64,000 bases of DNA from Acholoe squamosa (lineage: Eukaryota > Annelida > Polychaeta > Phyllodocida > Polynoidae), in contig OX439050.1 in the NCBI GenBank assembly GCA_949317995.1, forward strand, positions 50,345,777-50,409,776. Direction: 5' to 3'. Shown here piece after piece: positions 1-13,800 of this stretch. The translations under genes were made by a program, and so were the position numbers. Each line of letters begins with the position of its first letter. Position 1 is the stretch's first letter. A model generated the notes under the pieces. It saw only the letters and a program-made list of their open reading frames with translations. It searched no databases and was not told where the DNA came from.

Positions 1-379
1 GAGAGATGTTTGTTTACTCCTCTCGCTCTCAGTGATGGCACTTCACTGGGATTGGAGAAATTCTTGTCTTCATCAGGCATGCATGGTTTATATTATCAAT
101 GCATGCACAGAGTGCATACATAAAAAAGAAATATTATGGGGATTGTATCATGGACTCACCTCACTGATAGAGTATTATATAGCAGTGCCTATACATAATA
201 TACAATACAGTTCCTGTAGATTAACAGCACCTCTTGCTGTAATTCAACACTCCTAGTTTCTGTAAATTTACAGCAATAGTTGATGGAACTTCAATTGCCA
301 GCAAAGGTTTCTGTAAATTTACAGTATATTCTGCTGTTCATTTATAGCAAAACATGCTGTTCATTTACAGAAAATATTG

Positions 380-451
<72 letters not shown>

Positions 452-1079
452 AGTACATACATACATTTTGAGATTCTTTTCTTACTCAGCACCAGTTAGC
501 ACGAACATGACTAGTATTGGGGTGTTGAGACAGAATTTACATATGGGTATAACAAAGAGACACAGTAGCACCGTATATCCTAATTTACCAGGATTGGCAA
601 GGTTTCTTGGCGGTCCCTTGACCTCCATATAAGCAGGCTTTATATGTCCTTTAAAATAACATCGTGGACTTACACAGTAGTAAGTGGTATTGTGTAGGTC
701 TATGATAACATGTTATACCACAGCTGGGCAATGTCATGGTGAATTATCCTCAATCCTGCATTCTGATTGGCTAATTGACAGTTGGCATGGATGGATAATG
801 CACTACCTGTATAAGAGCTTAACTTAATCTTGCCTTTGGACTTCACAATTGATATTCCTGTGGTATTAGATGGCTGATTTGTCTGTGTTATAATGGGAAT
901 AAGGCCCATGGTCATGGCCATGGTCATGCTCTAAACTGTATTGAGACATCTTGGGGGCTTGTTCTCTCTGAATGGTCACGTCATCAGGTAAAATAACTGG
1001 GGCATAATATTATCTCTAATACAATGAGAGATGATAGTGACATTCAGCGACAGCGGAGGATGTTATATGCACATGGTAA
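1..1079. other. unassigned upstream DNA
   Basis: AT-rich, no gene recognised. It holds the TA microsatellite and two copies of CTGTAAATTTACAG (260-273, 311-324) within a series of looser variants between about 210 and 380, possibly the remains of a short tandem or palindromic repeat. No promoter for the ATPase gene could be assigned. Confidence 0.4.
381..448. repeat. (TA)n microsatellite
   Basis: About 34 uninterrupted TA units. Confidence 0.97.
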
Positions 1080-1157
1080 TATGCTTATACGTAAGTTCCA
1101 TATATGGAACTTACATATAAGCATAACCATTATACTGCACATATATGTGCAGTATAA
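1080..1157. repeat. two adjacent palindromes
   Basis: 1080-1125 is an inverted repeat with 21-bp arms, one mismatch and a TATA loop. 1130-1157 is a perfect 28-bp palindrome centred in CACATATATGTG. Either could extrude as a cruciform. Confidence 0.85.
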
Positions 1158-1199
1158 AGGTAAAGATTCAATTGTTCCATGCTTATTGCACACCTTTAT

Positions 1200-1412
1200 A
1201 TACAACCCAGCTATGGGCTAGCTTTAATAAGGCCTTGATGCAAAAATTAACAGTAGCATACAATGATGCTCTGCGTATGCTTCTGGGTTTACCCAGGTAT
1301 GCCAGTGCTGGGGAGACCTTTGCAGTTTGTTGCCAGTCCCATGAGGCCCTTCGGGCCTTAGGACGTTAAACAAACCAATCAATCAATCATTTGAAGTTTG
1401 TGGTCAGCCAAC
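1200..1412 (+). mobile_element. LINE 3' fragment with (CAAT)n tail
   Basis: The translation contains TTQLWASFNKALMQKLTVAY and NDALRMLLGLPRYASAGETF, resembling the C-terminal region of animal LINE reverse transcriptases (CR1/L2-like: V-AYN-x-A-x-R-x-L-x-x-x-PR-x-SA). It is followed closely by a tail GGACGTTAAACAAACC and (AATC) repeats. It is 5'-truncated, and no target duplication was identified. The clade assignment is tentative. Confidence 0.65.
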
Positions 1413-1786
1413 ATGTGGTACAACAATCAGAAAACTTGTTAACAGTTTTATATGTCGTTTAAAAAATAAAAAAAATGTACTGATAAAAGGCTTAGCAATA
1501 AGTGATACCCAGTACACTTCCCATACCTGAAGATGTTGTTATCAAGAACTGTACATACATTTCAATACTCAGTAAGCTGCTTTTTACATAGTGTACCTGC
1601 TTACCATATGTGTATGCCTTATTCTCCTATGGACCTTTTGTACAACAACTGAATCTGAAATAAATTTTGAATTGAAATTGAATATAAGACCCTTTGACGT
1701 CTCAATATTCCCTTACAGCACTCGCACGGCCATGCCCCGTGCCTTATACCCTAAATAATAGACAAATATATTTTGTGACCTTCAGG

Positions 1787-1867
1787 ATGGATGAATACAA
1801 ATCTCCAAGTTACGGTACCACTGGGAGCACGGGTGCCAACCCACCTATAGCTATGGGTGGAATCAGT
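1787..1867 (+). CDS. ATP13A exon 1 (first recognised)
   Basis: Encodes 27 residues, [10 protein letters not shown] onward, Ser/Gly/Thr-rich, ending at a GTAAGT donor (1868), phase 0. TTCAG just before the ATG could be a splice acceptor, in which case this is an internal linker exon and the true start lies upstream. It is weakly conserved, so less certain than the other exons. Confidence 0.6.
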
Positions 1868-4800
1868 GTAAGTGCAATTATATTCCCCTATTCTACCCCC
1901 AGAATTCTACTCTATTACGATATAACTTTCGTAGCTTGTTAGGGAGTGGTCATTTTTTAACAACGGGGGGGGGGACAAAAAAAAATTCAGACCCCTGTTA
2001 GGAAAAAAAAATCGTCCTTTTTGAGAATAAAAGGGATAAAAGGGGGGGGACAGGAAAATTTCAGACCCCTCGGAGGGGGGAGGCGGAAGAATTTTCGCCA
2101 CACGCGCACAGACTTTCACCAACCCCCCCTGTTGTTAAAAAATGACCACTCCCTTAGGGCATTTAACTATAGTTAGGTTTTCTATGACAAGTAGTGTAGG
2201 CTGTCCTGAAACCAAAGGGCATAATATGAGCTTTTAATATCAAGTTCTATTCTCATTTTAGCCCCTGTAAACATCACTATCAATCTTAGAAAAAATAATA
2301 TTATACTGTTATTATAGTGTACTGGTGAGTAGATCGAATCATATAGGGTTAACAATAATTCTACCTCTTGACGTCTTTTGTCAGGGTCAGTCTCTGATCA
2401 GGTATTTCAACAATAAGAAGATAAAGTATGTTTGGGACCATGGCAAACTCAGCTTTAGCAAGCTAAGGTAAGTGCTGCATATATAGTTGTGGACTATAAA
2501 TCATTATTATTGACTGTCATGATATTGTAAGGGGTTGTGGCCTTACGGACCTGGGGGGTTCGGGTCTTACGATTCGGAAAGAAAGAGTAAGACGGTGTTT
2601 CAAGTGTATGCCAACGGATAGATTTTATTACGAATGCACACTCATGGCTACCCGGTAGTATTAAGAGGGCAGCTAATAGTTATCAAAGGTGTTCTACATG
2701 CTTGGAGGCCAGAAGGGCCTCTGACGTAGCGGCTGAGCCCTGGGCTTTATATAAGGACCCAGGTGTTCGTCGTCAGACATCCCCACAGACCCGGATCGGT
2801 GCTGCCACCTATCTGGAACCTGAGGAACGTCCGACGACTCGACTCACCCGCCACGTCAGACGGTACCCAACACTATGGTTACATGTTATGTACCTCTACA
2901 ATATGAAAAAGGAACTACATTTGCAGTGAATTGGCTTTTTAAATCAGTGCATTTCAAACCTCCCAAAAACACAACTGCTCATCAGCCAATGGCACTCGCC
3001 ATCCCTTCATTGCAACCACAATTCAATTTCACTCTTGATTCAGGGGCCTTGAAGTCAACCATTCCTGCTCCTTCTTCCATGCGGCCAAAGGCCTCACCAT
3101 GCAGGAACAGGAGAGACAGTGAGTGGCACATTGTACTGATTAATGTTTGTGAATATTGATATCAATCAAGAGAAGTAAATGAACCTAATCTGTGGTATGA
3201 GAATACTGATATTTCATTACAAAAGAGTAGGTCTCTTCCCTCATAGCTCAAATATCTTTACCCTGATACTACATTGTGATGATAATTGTACATCTTTAGT
3301 GAATGTCTAGGGAAATCAAATATTCTAATGAACTTGAAACATGTTCTCATTTTTTGCAGGCGGGTACTGTATGGCTTCAACACCATTGTTGTTCATGTCA
3401 CCTCCATCCTCAAACTACTCTTTACTCAGGTTAGCAGTTAGATGTTATATTTGTTGGCATGTGTATAGATGCTTTATCAGTTCCCATGGTACATTAAGCA
3501 ACTCAGCACCAAAATGCTTCACATGATTAATCTGTTATTTGATATAATATACAGAATTTGACATATTTTATTTCATGCACAGTCAATTTCATGGAAGCTT
3601 TATTTATATACAATATATGATATCTATTTCCCTCTTTACCCCTAAGATTAGAAGAACCTTAGAAAGTATCAAAAGCTTCATTTCAAGATTTCTTTTTCAT
3701 CACCTAATAATTCAGTCTCTAATCTTAAGGTGGGTCGCTATCATTGAAATGGAGCCTACTGCACAGGTTTCTGAACATAGGTTATTTTCATCAGAATTTC
3801 ATTATGGTAGGCACATAGTATATATGCCCTAAATGTCTACAAATATTTTTGGGGGATTGTGGTCAAAATTGTCCAATTTGACAATTTCAAATTTTGGCAT
3901 ATTTACATCTGAATTATTTTCTGCATTCTCTGACATTCCTTTGGGCCTTACAATTATACCCCTCATACTACTTAGACAATGCTTTTAACATGATATGATA
4001 CTTCCAATTATTGAGGGCTTATAATGAAACAATGTTTTGCCACGGACTTTTATATTTTACCCATCACGCAGTGCTTTGAATATGGATTATTGTCAGTTTT
4101 TCCAATACTTTTTTTTATTTCAAATGGCCAAAACTCCAAAATTATGTGTGGGACCCCATATCAAAATTACTTTTATTTAATGGCAAATTATCTGAGCAAT
4201 ATGTCAAAAAAGTTTAAGACAAATCTAGGAACTAGAAATAGGTGATCTAATTATTTTTATTATAAAATAATAGGAAATTTATCCTCCTTTTTGCCAAAAC
4301 GTGATAGATTTACCCATAATACATTGAGTTTGAGTTTTAACAAGTTTTTATTTGGCAAAAATCATACAGGTGCAATTTTCAGATCAGCCTTGTAATTGGA
4401 GAAAAAAAAATTATTGATAAATAAGGATATTAGAACGCTCACCATATGAGTTTTCATATTTCTGTGTTTGCTAGTTGTGACAGAAAAAAAATTTCAAATC
4501 TTAGTCATTTTTTTCTGATTTTTAGGTCAAAATGGATTTTTTTTTCAAAATTTATTATAAAAAAAAAGTAGCATGGGACCCCCTATTTTTCTTTTCATAT
4601 TCTGATTCTAGATGAGTTTAGATACCTCTGAGAGAAAAATTACGAAAATCTAGGAATTTTGATTCAATCGTAGCGACCCGCCTTAATACCCATATATATG
4701 TGTATGACGGCTGAGCCAGTATGTGCCACTAAGTATATATATCATATATAAGGGAAATCTCGCATTTCAAACATTTCAATTTTACAGATGCTGAACCCAT

Positions 4801-7800
4801 TTTATGTGTTCCAAGTCTTCAGCGTACTTCTATGGTATAATGATGAGTACTATTATTATGCGTCAGCTATCGTCATCATCTCTGTTTTCACTCTGACACT
4901 CTTCATCTACCAGACACGCAAGGTGAGTGGTAAACCAAGTGGTAAAACTTAAGTCATTCTTATGCATTGCCTTCAATGTGTAATTTCCATGGCCATTTCT
5001 ATTGAGCAATGATATTTTGTGATATGTTTTAGATAATTCATGACATGAATGCTCTTTTGTAATGCTCGTTGTTAGAAACAATGAGATGCTCATTAACTCA
5101 TCTCCCATAGAGCTTGACAAGATAAACTGTGAACAAATTGTGGACTTTGACATACTGCTTACAGTTTAATACACTGTTTATAGATGCAGCGTGCTCTTAA
5201 ATCTACCATAACAGCACATTCCGTCATCCCTATCTATAATGGAGATACTTCAGGTTTGTGCCAATGCCAATCTGTCCATGCTGATTATCATATCCCACTT
5301 GTCTTCATCCTGATTCATATATGCTAGTGTTTGATAGATATTAATATGCCCCAAAGGTTCCCTCTTGCCTGCTTTTGGCCAGCTTCCTATCCATGATTTA
5401 TTTTTCTTTCTTTTCTGCACCATATAGAAAGGTAAAAATTGAATTGAAAGATCGTAATGGGTATTGGCCCTATACGTAATTATCACCATTCATACACTTC
5501 TGGTCCCGCTCCTTATAGACCATTTAATCAGGGGAATTGATTCGCCAGACTAAAATATGTCTTTCTATGTGCTACTTAAACTATGGCATTGTACAAGTGA
5601 ACCTTTGTATTTATTTCATGTTATCTTGGTTTGAAATATTTCAAACTTATATAAAAACACACAAAATGATCTTTATTTAATATTTTAAGATCATTTCAGG
5701 TGCTTTTACTGGCCTTGAGATACGGGGGAGGGTTATCTCAGGAGGGGTGTGTGAGATGCCGAGCTCCAAGGTTAAACCTATGGGGTGTCCATATTCCACT
5801 GCTTCCAAAATGAAATAACAGTGGGTGTTCCACAAATAGGGTTGGGTATCCCAATGAGGCTTATAGTATTGCATAGCTGACGGGGGAAGAGATAAAAGTG
5901 TTATCATGGTTTGAATTAGTCATCTTCTTTTAAAAAAACATGGTAACTGTAAACATCCTTTATAACATCTTATCATAAAACTGGAGAAAGAACAGCCTTA
6001 ATGGTACTTTTTCATTGGGCCAATACATGATTTCCCACATAGATTTCAAAGCCCGGTATACAACATCTTTATAGAAGAACAACAATTGATACCTATAAGG
6101 AAAAGAATTGAATTCTGGCCCACAAGGCTATGAATCTAAAATATTTCACCCCTTGTTGTAATGTGCTATTCTATATTCTTTTACACTTACAGAGTACATA
6201 GATGTGCAAACAGACATGTTGGTACCAGGCGATGTCATAGAGGTACCACGTCATGGTTGTATCATGCAGTGTGATGCCGTACTTATTAGTGGCAACTGTA
6301 TCGTCAATGAGAGCATGCTCACAGGTCAGCTATCACATTTCACGTCAAGTTGTTTTTACGATAAGCTATGTTTCCTTACCTAAGTCAATGTTAGTAGCAA
6401 GTTGATCAATATTGATTGACCAGTTTCAATTCATTGACTCAACATTCTGTGCCAACTAGTTCAAAGATGGAGCAGGTTAGGTCTAACACCTAAAAGACCC
6501 GAGTTTTAAATGCAATTTTCAATGTTATTTTCAATTCAATTTTCAATATTCAATCAGATATTGACAAATAGTGAGTGATTACTGACATATGTTGATGAAC
6601 TGCTGACCAATAATGAGCAATTACTAACATAAATTGACTAATTGCTGACAAATAGTGCATTATTACTGACATATTTGCTGACAATGCATCATGACATCCA
6701 TAAAAGGGTTAACTGCACATCAATGCATTGTCTATCAATAAAGGGTTGACTGTGCATCAATGCATTATGCTATCCCTAAGGGATTAGCTGTGTATCAATG
6801 CATCATGCCATCCATAAAGGGTTAAATGCATCAATGCATCAGGTTATCCATGAAGGGTTAAATGTGCATCAATGCATCATGCTGTTCATAAAGGGTTAAC
6901 TGTGTATCAATGCATCATGCCACCCATAAAGGGTTAAAGTGCATCAATGCATCATGCCATTCATAAAGGGTTAAAGTGCATCGATACATCATGTTATCCA
7001 TGAAGGGTTAAATGTGTATCAATGCTTTGTAACATCCATAAAGGGTTAACTGTGCATCAATGCTACATGCCATTCATAAAGGCTTAAAGTGAATCAATGC
7101 ATCATGCCATTCATAAAGGCTTAAAGTGAATCAATGCATCATGCCATTCATAAAGGGTTAAATGTGCATCAATGCATCATGCTATCCATAAAGGGTTAAC
7201 TGTGCATCAATGCATCATGCTATCCATAAAGGGTTAACTGTGCATCAATGCATTATGCTATCCATAAAGGGTTAACTGTGCATCAATGCTACATGCCATT
7301 CATAAAGGCTTAAAGTGAATCAATGCATCATGCCATTCATAAAGGATTAAAGTGAATCAATGCATCATGCCATTCATAAAGGGTTAAATGTGCATCAATG
7401 CATCATGCTATCCATAAAGGGTTAACTGTGCATCAATGCATCATGCCATTCATAAAGGGTTAAATGTGCATCAATGCATCATGCTATCCATAAAGGGTTA
7501 AATGTGCCTCAATGCATCATGCTATCTATAAAGGGTTAGATGTGCATCAATGCATCATGCCATTCATAAAGAGTTAAATGTGCATCAATGCATCATGCTA
7601 TCCAAAAAGGGTTAAATGTGCATCAATGCATCATGCTATCTATAAAGGCTTAAAGTGAATCAATGCATCATGCCATTCATAAAGGGTTGACTGTGTATCA
7701 ATGCATCATGCCATCCATAAAGGGTTAAAGTGCATCAATGCATCATAGGGAAGTATGTGCGGCCCCTGGACAGCCTGCTAATCCTGTGCACCTTAGAGGG

Positions 7801-10800
7801 TAAAAGTAAAGTACATGTACTCAGGACGTCAGTACAGAGAGCTGCTTTGGTGTGTGGTCATCAGACCGGAACGAAATTGTTTATCAAGAAGGGAGCCCGC
7901 CAAAAGCTGTGCTGGGGTAGACCTACCATAAATCGACCAACACTATACAATACCTATATGATTTACAATTTTTTTTTCATAGTAATATGCACAATATACC
8001 AAATTGATTTCCAAGTTAATCCACAATACTTTGCAATGGTCAATTTAACATCAATATGTATACAATACCATTGCAAATTTTAAAACAAACAATTTCACAT
8101 AAAATGGGCAGTGGTCGATTTATGGTGCACATTACCCCTATACGCAAAAAGCTTCGGCGAAAACGTGTACACTAGAAGTAGACCCGAGTTCGAACCTCGG
8201 GTCTAATAATTGATGTTAAGAATTACCTGGTAGTGTAAATTGGAAATACAGACACTACTGATTAATACTATCATTATCATTTTCGACAAGATTCTGGGCA
8301 GCCATACAATGGCCAGTGGCTGGGACTAGGTTTGGTATGCCTATTGGATTTCTCACATCTTAAAACCTTTTGGAAGTTTGAATGGAAGGTTACATTTTAG
8401 AATTTGTGTGTGTTTTTTTTTTAAATTCCACATTAAGAAATCAGTGAGTGTTTCCTTACTTCCAAGCTGGGAAGTATAGCCCTGTTTGCAAAGAAAATGT
8501 ATTGTTATGCCATTCAATTCATTCATAATTTTAGGTGAGAGTGTACCTGTGACAAAGACCCCACTCCCCAATCCAGAAGTTTCCTCTCAGAAGCCCAACA
8601 GTAACATAATGTTTGACATGAAGGAACACTCCCGTCATGTGCTATTCTGTGGTACACATGTCATCCAGACCAGGTACTATGGTGGACAGAAAGTGCGAGC
8701 AGTTGTTATACGTACAGGTAACTACATGTATCAAGTTATAGGGGCCACAAGTAAAGCTAAGTTAGCATAAAAATGATTCAACCTTTTATAATCTATTTTT
8801 GTCTGACAATCTTAGGGTGATCCAAGCAAGTATGTTATACTTAAGGCCACTTAGAGTAAGTAAAGCTAAATGTATAATTTAATCATTAATGTCATCTAAA
8901 TTGTCAGCATGAGGTCAAGTGAATATAGGAATCTATACAGCCTACCAGGCTTTATGAAGATGAGGGTGTTAGGTAAAGTACAAAAATTTAGGGACACCAT
9001 ATAATTTAATCTTATAGTAAATTTAAATCATCTTTTTAGTTTGTAAACTTTAACTGCAGGATTCTCCACGGCTAAGGGGGAACTTGTCCGCTCCATCATG
9101 TTCCCCAAACCTTTAGACTTTAAGTTTAGTCAAGATGCTTTCAAGTTCATTGGAGTCCTGGCACTGATTGCAGCAATTGGTATGATTTACACACTTATCC
9201 TTATGGTAAGTCAACAATGCAATGTTTTAAATTTGTGGTACGAATTTTCACTCTGTCTTCTTTATATATACTTGCAGATACTTTCATTGTCTCTCCTTAT
9301 GCATATTTATAAATAGGAATAGAACTGGCACACAAAGCTTTTATATATCATCACGATTCCTTCAACAGATCAGAGGTGGATACCCTGCTGGTGATATTGT
9401 GAAGCGCACACTCGATCTGATCACTATTGTAATCCCACCTGCTCTGCCAGCAGCCATGACAGTGGGTATTGTTTTTGCTCAGAGTCGTCTCAAGACCCAG
9501 CGGGTGTACTGTATTAGTCCCAGGTCTATCAACCTGTGTGGGGCTATTAACACAATCTGCTTTGACAAGACTGGTACACTCACTGAGGATGGGATGGACA
9601 TGAAGGGCATCCTTCCTACTGCAAACAACATGCAAGTATTCGCATAAGATGGATAAGGGGGATACACAATTGTCTCATCTTCACGTAAAGGGGGTCAACT
9701 TAAGAATGCTGCTGTCCATACTTTTTCACCAACCTAGGGTTTTAGTTTTTGGTACATGCCATTCTATGGGGAAATATGAGATGATCAAAGCTCAAAAGGG
9801 TTAATTGTGATGTATTATTCTTGTTACAGGTTTCAAAAAGCAGTACAGTCTGCAGTAGAGTTAGGGCATGGGACAATGGTCTCGGCCATGGCCACCTGCC
9901 ACTCACTTACCATCATTGAGGGCAAAATCTCTGGTGATCCACTTGACCTAAAGATGTTTGAATCCACTGGCTGGGTAAATATTTTAACTATATTTACACT
10001 AGCCCACTGATTATCCCTTTTCCCCTATTGAAACTGGTATTTAGGTGTGAAAACTAGGCGAGGGCATTCATGGGATACACATGGGTAGTGCCTGGGCCCA
10101 TGTGGTCTTTATAGCCCATTGACCTTCTCAGCACTGAACAATAATGATATCATGATATTCACTAAATAAATGACAAATGAGGCTGTTTTGTTGTATTTCC
10201 AATGTAAAAGGGGCCCATGTGAGTGCGATGGCTAGGATGTTATACTTCATGAGTGCTGTATTCTGCTTGAAGAACTTTTTGTTAATGGAGGAGACATTAT
10301 AGATAACAAGAAGTTTACAGAATTGCCTCTAGTATGTTATTTTAAATGAAAATCCACATCAAAATGGATTCATGATCTACATGTAATTGATTTCTTTATT
10401 ACTTTATTGTGCTTTTTATTACCTCACCCTCTTCAGGACCTTGAGGAGCCTCGGGAGGATACAAGTCAATTTGATGTCATCATGCCGACCATTGTACGCC
10501 CAAAGATACCTGATTTGGTCCAGTCTTCACATGCAGGGAATGTAGGTTATTTTCTAACAGTTCAAACTATTCAATACAAAGAGCATTGGTATGGGACCAA
10601 GGTAATGTTGTGCCATATGATATGATTACCATGCATTTACTGGCAGTGAGGTATTTGTAATTAAGTAATACAATTTCGTCATTCCAGACCTAGTACTGAT
10701 AGCCAAAATATAGACCTGCTTGATTGTATTTTCTTATAGAACCTACCACATGAGATCAGCATCCTGCGACAGTTCACTTTCTCGTCTCACCTCCAACGTA

Positions 10801-13800
10801 TGTCTGTCATTGCCCGCACAATAGGATCTGACCACTTTGATTTGTATACTAAAGGTGCTCCAGAAAAGATTGCCTCCCTCAGTAAACCAGAAACAGGTAC
10901 AGCCCAATTTTCAATCCAGTACTTCTATCAGTATAAGATAACACTCAAATGGTTAAACATACCTTCTCCTCAGCTTCTCTTCTTTTCCTCTAAAAGTCGT
11001 TAAATTGATGTCAATCTTCGTAATCAGACAGACAATTAATACTTATCTGAGAGCTATTACAGACTCATTATTTGGGTTCCCGAGCCCCCTAAGAATGTGG
11101 AATAACAATTGGTTATAAATGGACAATTGCCTTCTTCAGACTGTCCTGTTGAATAATTCTGTTTTGAGAACTTAAACCTTACCTCTGCACCCTGCACTTA
11201 TTGTCCTTACCAACTGCTTTCTACAAGTGCTGTGAACTGGTCAGGTAGTAAATTTGAATCAAGTGTGACTTGTATAATATGAAGTGTATAAAGGAGGGAT
11301 AACACTGAACATGACATACTTACTCAGATTTGGTCCAGTATGAATTGATGATAACCTTAGACTTTGCTTAACAGTGCCAGCTGACTTCCATGACATGCTG
11401 ATGTACTACACCCAGCAGGGTTTCCGTGTGATAGCAGTAGCATGGCGACCATTACATAAAATGAGCTTTGCGAATGTGCAACGTGCTGAGCGTGAGCAAC
11501 TCGAATGTGATCTGGAGTTCCTTGGTCTTCTCATCATGGAGAATAGACTGAAACCAGAGAGCATAATCACTATAAAGCACCTTACTGAAGCAGCCATCAG
11601 GACCATTATGGTCACTGGTTAGTATGCACTCATAGTAACACCATATTTGTTTGCAATATGTGGAATGGATTCTTTAATGAATAAAAGTATCAAAAGATAT
11701 AATGCACCAGAATCATTACATTTTTTGGATAAAAAGATAATACTCCAGCCTTTTAAAACACTGATATTTTGAATACTTTTGCAAGGTGATCTCCTAAAGA
11801 ATAGTACCTAAAGAATAGTACCTAATCAAACTCCTTTTATACCTCATGTTACACTTCAAAATGTCTTATTTCTTACAAGGTGATAACATGCTGACGGCCT
11901 TAAGTGTGGCAAGGGACTGTGAGATGATAGAGCGGGGCAGTCGGGTCATCCTAGTTCATGTGACAACCCCAACTGATGGAACCAAACCTACAATTGAGTG
12001 GACATGTGCCGACGATGTACAAGATAAAACAGAGGACGGCACAATCTTTGCTGAAAAGGTGTGCAATAAAAGATGTCAAAGTTATGCTTAGGGACCCAGG
12101 TGAAAATAGGGGTCAGAGGGCATTCAATTCAGTTCAGTTAGGCCCATAATGTTCCATTATGAAGTACTTGTAAAATTGAGATAAGGGTTTGAGAGAGAAC
12201 TGATATGAAGGATGTATCTTTGATAGAACAAATAGATCAGGGCACTAGAGATTAACTATCATATCATTCAATTAATGAAAAGCATTTTTATATTTACCAA
12301 AGACTACTGCAGGTCTGCAGGAACACCGTGTACATTTTGCCATCACTGGAAAATCTTGGAAACTTGTTCGAAGCTATTTTCCTGATTTACTGCCCAAGGT
12401 AAATACATGGATTTTGTTCAATGCAATTGAATAGGAAGTTGGGGAATGGTGGATGCCCAACATATGATACTCATCACCTGACAAAATATAGTGATACCTT
12501 ATGCAAATACAGAATCTATATTCTTAATCAAACCTTATTCTCCAATGGCCTTTAACATTTCTGATATTTTCCTGCATTATTGCAGTTGGTTGTTCGTGGA
12601 ACTGTATTTGCACGAATGTCTCCTGACCAGAAAATGCAACTCATTGAGGCATTACAGGAAATTGGGTAAGATTCGCTTTATGAATTATAAATTGTACATG
12701 CTGTATCATTGTGAATAAATACCTAGGCACTTGTTACATATTTTGAGGGATGGTTATCTGTGGTCCATGTAGAAAAGAGCCTTAAAGAGGTATACTTTAT
12801 TACAGCTAGGAGTAATTTCAACACAATCGTACCCCGGGTGTTTGTACAAGACTGGTGCTTATTCAGGGCCTGTTGCTAAAACGCAATGGAACAGCACTTC
12901 GACTCCCTTATTAATAAAGATATAATGATATTCATTAAACTAAGTTGTTTGCAGCACATTGTGATCGCAAAAACTGTGTGTCTTCACTGAATGAAATAAC
13001 TAGACCTAGTTTGACCATGTTCATCCAATTATTTCTATTTTCCCTATTTGAAACATTGTAGAATGCCTGAACTTCATATCTAATCACATCCAGAGAGTGG
13101 ATGTGATTAGAGTGTGTCAGGGTGGAAGCTGCCATCCTTGATGGAGGATTACTTTGGGGATTACTTGGAAAAGGGAAAATATTTAACAAATCAATCCCTT
13201 TCTGCTTGCTTTTTACGACTTTGTTAAGTCCCAGACGGTTCTGACCGGAAGTGGGGTTTTATTTTAGTTCACTTGAAGTCTTGTTTTATTTACATTCTAC
13301 TACCACAGAGGGCAGCACCAGTAGCGCTGTTCCTGTGCTCACATTGACAATTGTAAAGTTAGATTTTAACACCCCCACTTAAACTTATGATCGATACATT
13401 GCTATGTATACCACTTTGAAAAAATATTTATGATATGATCAATACACACTTATGATCAATACAGCTTGTTGATAACACTTGGTTTAAAACATACTTATGA
13501 TACATGATGGTTTACATTTATGTACCCATTAGTACACTCAGGGACTTCACAAGCCTAGGTTTTGCAACTGGCTTTGTAAAAACATCAGCAATGTTTTCTG
13601 CTGTAGGTAAATACTCTAGTTTGAAAGTATTATTCTGGACTTCATTTCTCACAAAATGATATCTGATATCAATATGTTTAGACCTTTGATGGTGTACTGG
13701 ATTTTTCGCTAGTGCCAGTCCCCATACAAAACAATACTCTTTGTTTGCTTAATACCAGTCATGTCAGTAAAAAGTTGATTTAGAAACTTTACCTCTTGGG

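Noticed and set aside
6675-7745. Possible CRISPR-like array
   Set aside because: Units are tandem without unique spacers, in a eukaryotic intron: a minisatellite.
7730-8083. 117-aa frame after the minisatellite
   Set aside because: Starts in the repeat, no motif, ends in AT-rich low-complexity; not supported as a gene.
8181-8205. Possible tRNA or SINE B box
   Set aside because: Only a T-arm-like hairpin with a 9-bp stem; no D-arm, anticodon arm or A box. Kept only as a note.
12312-12320. Upstream acceptor for exon 16
   Set aside because: Adds 8 nt and breaks frame; the second AG keeps the conserved sequence.
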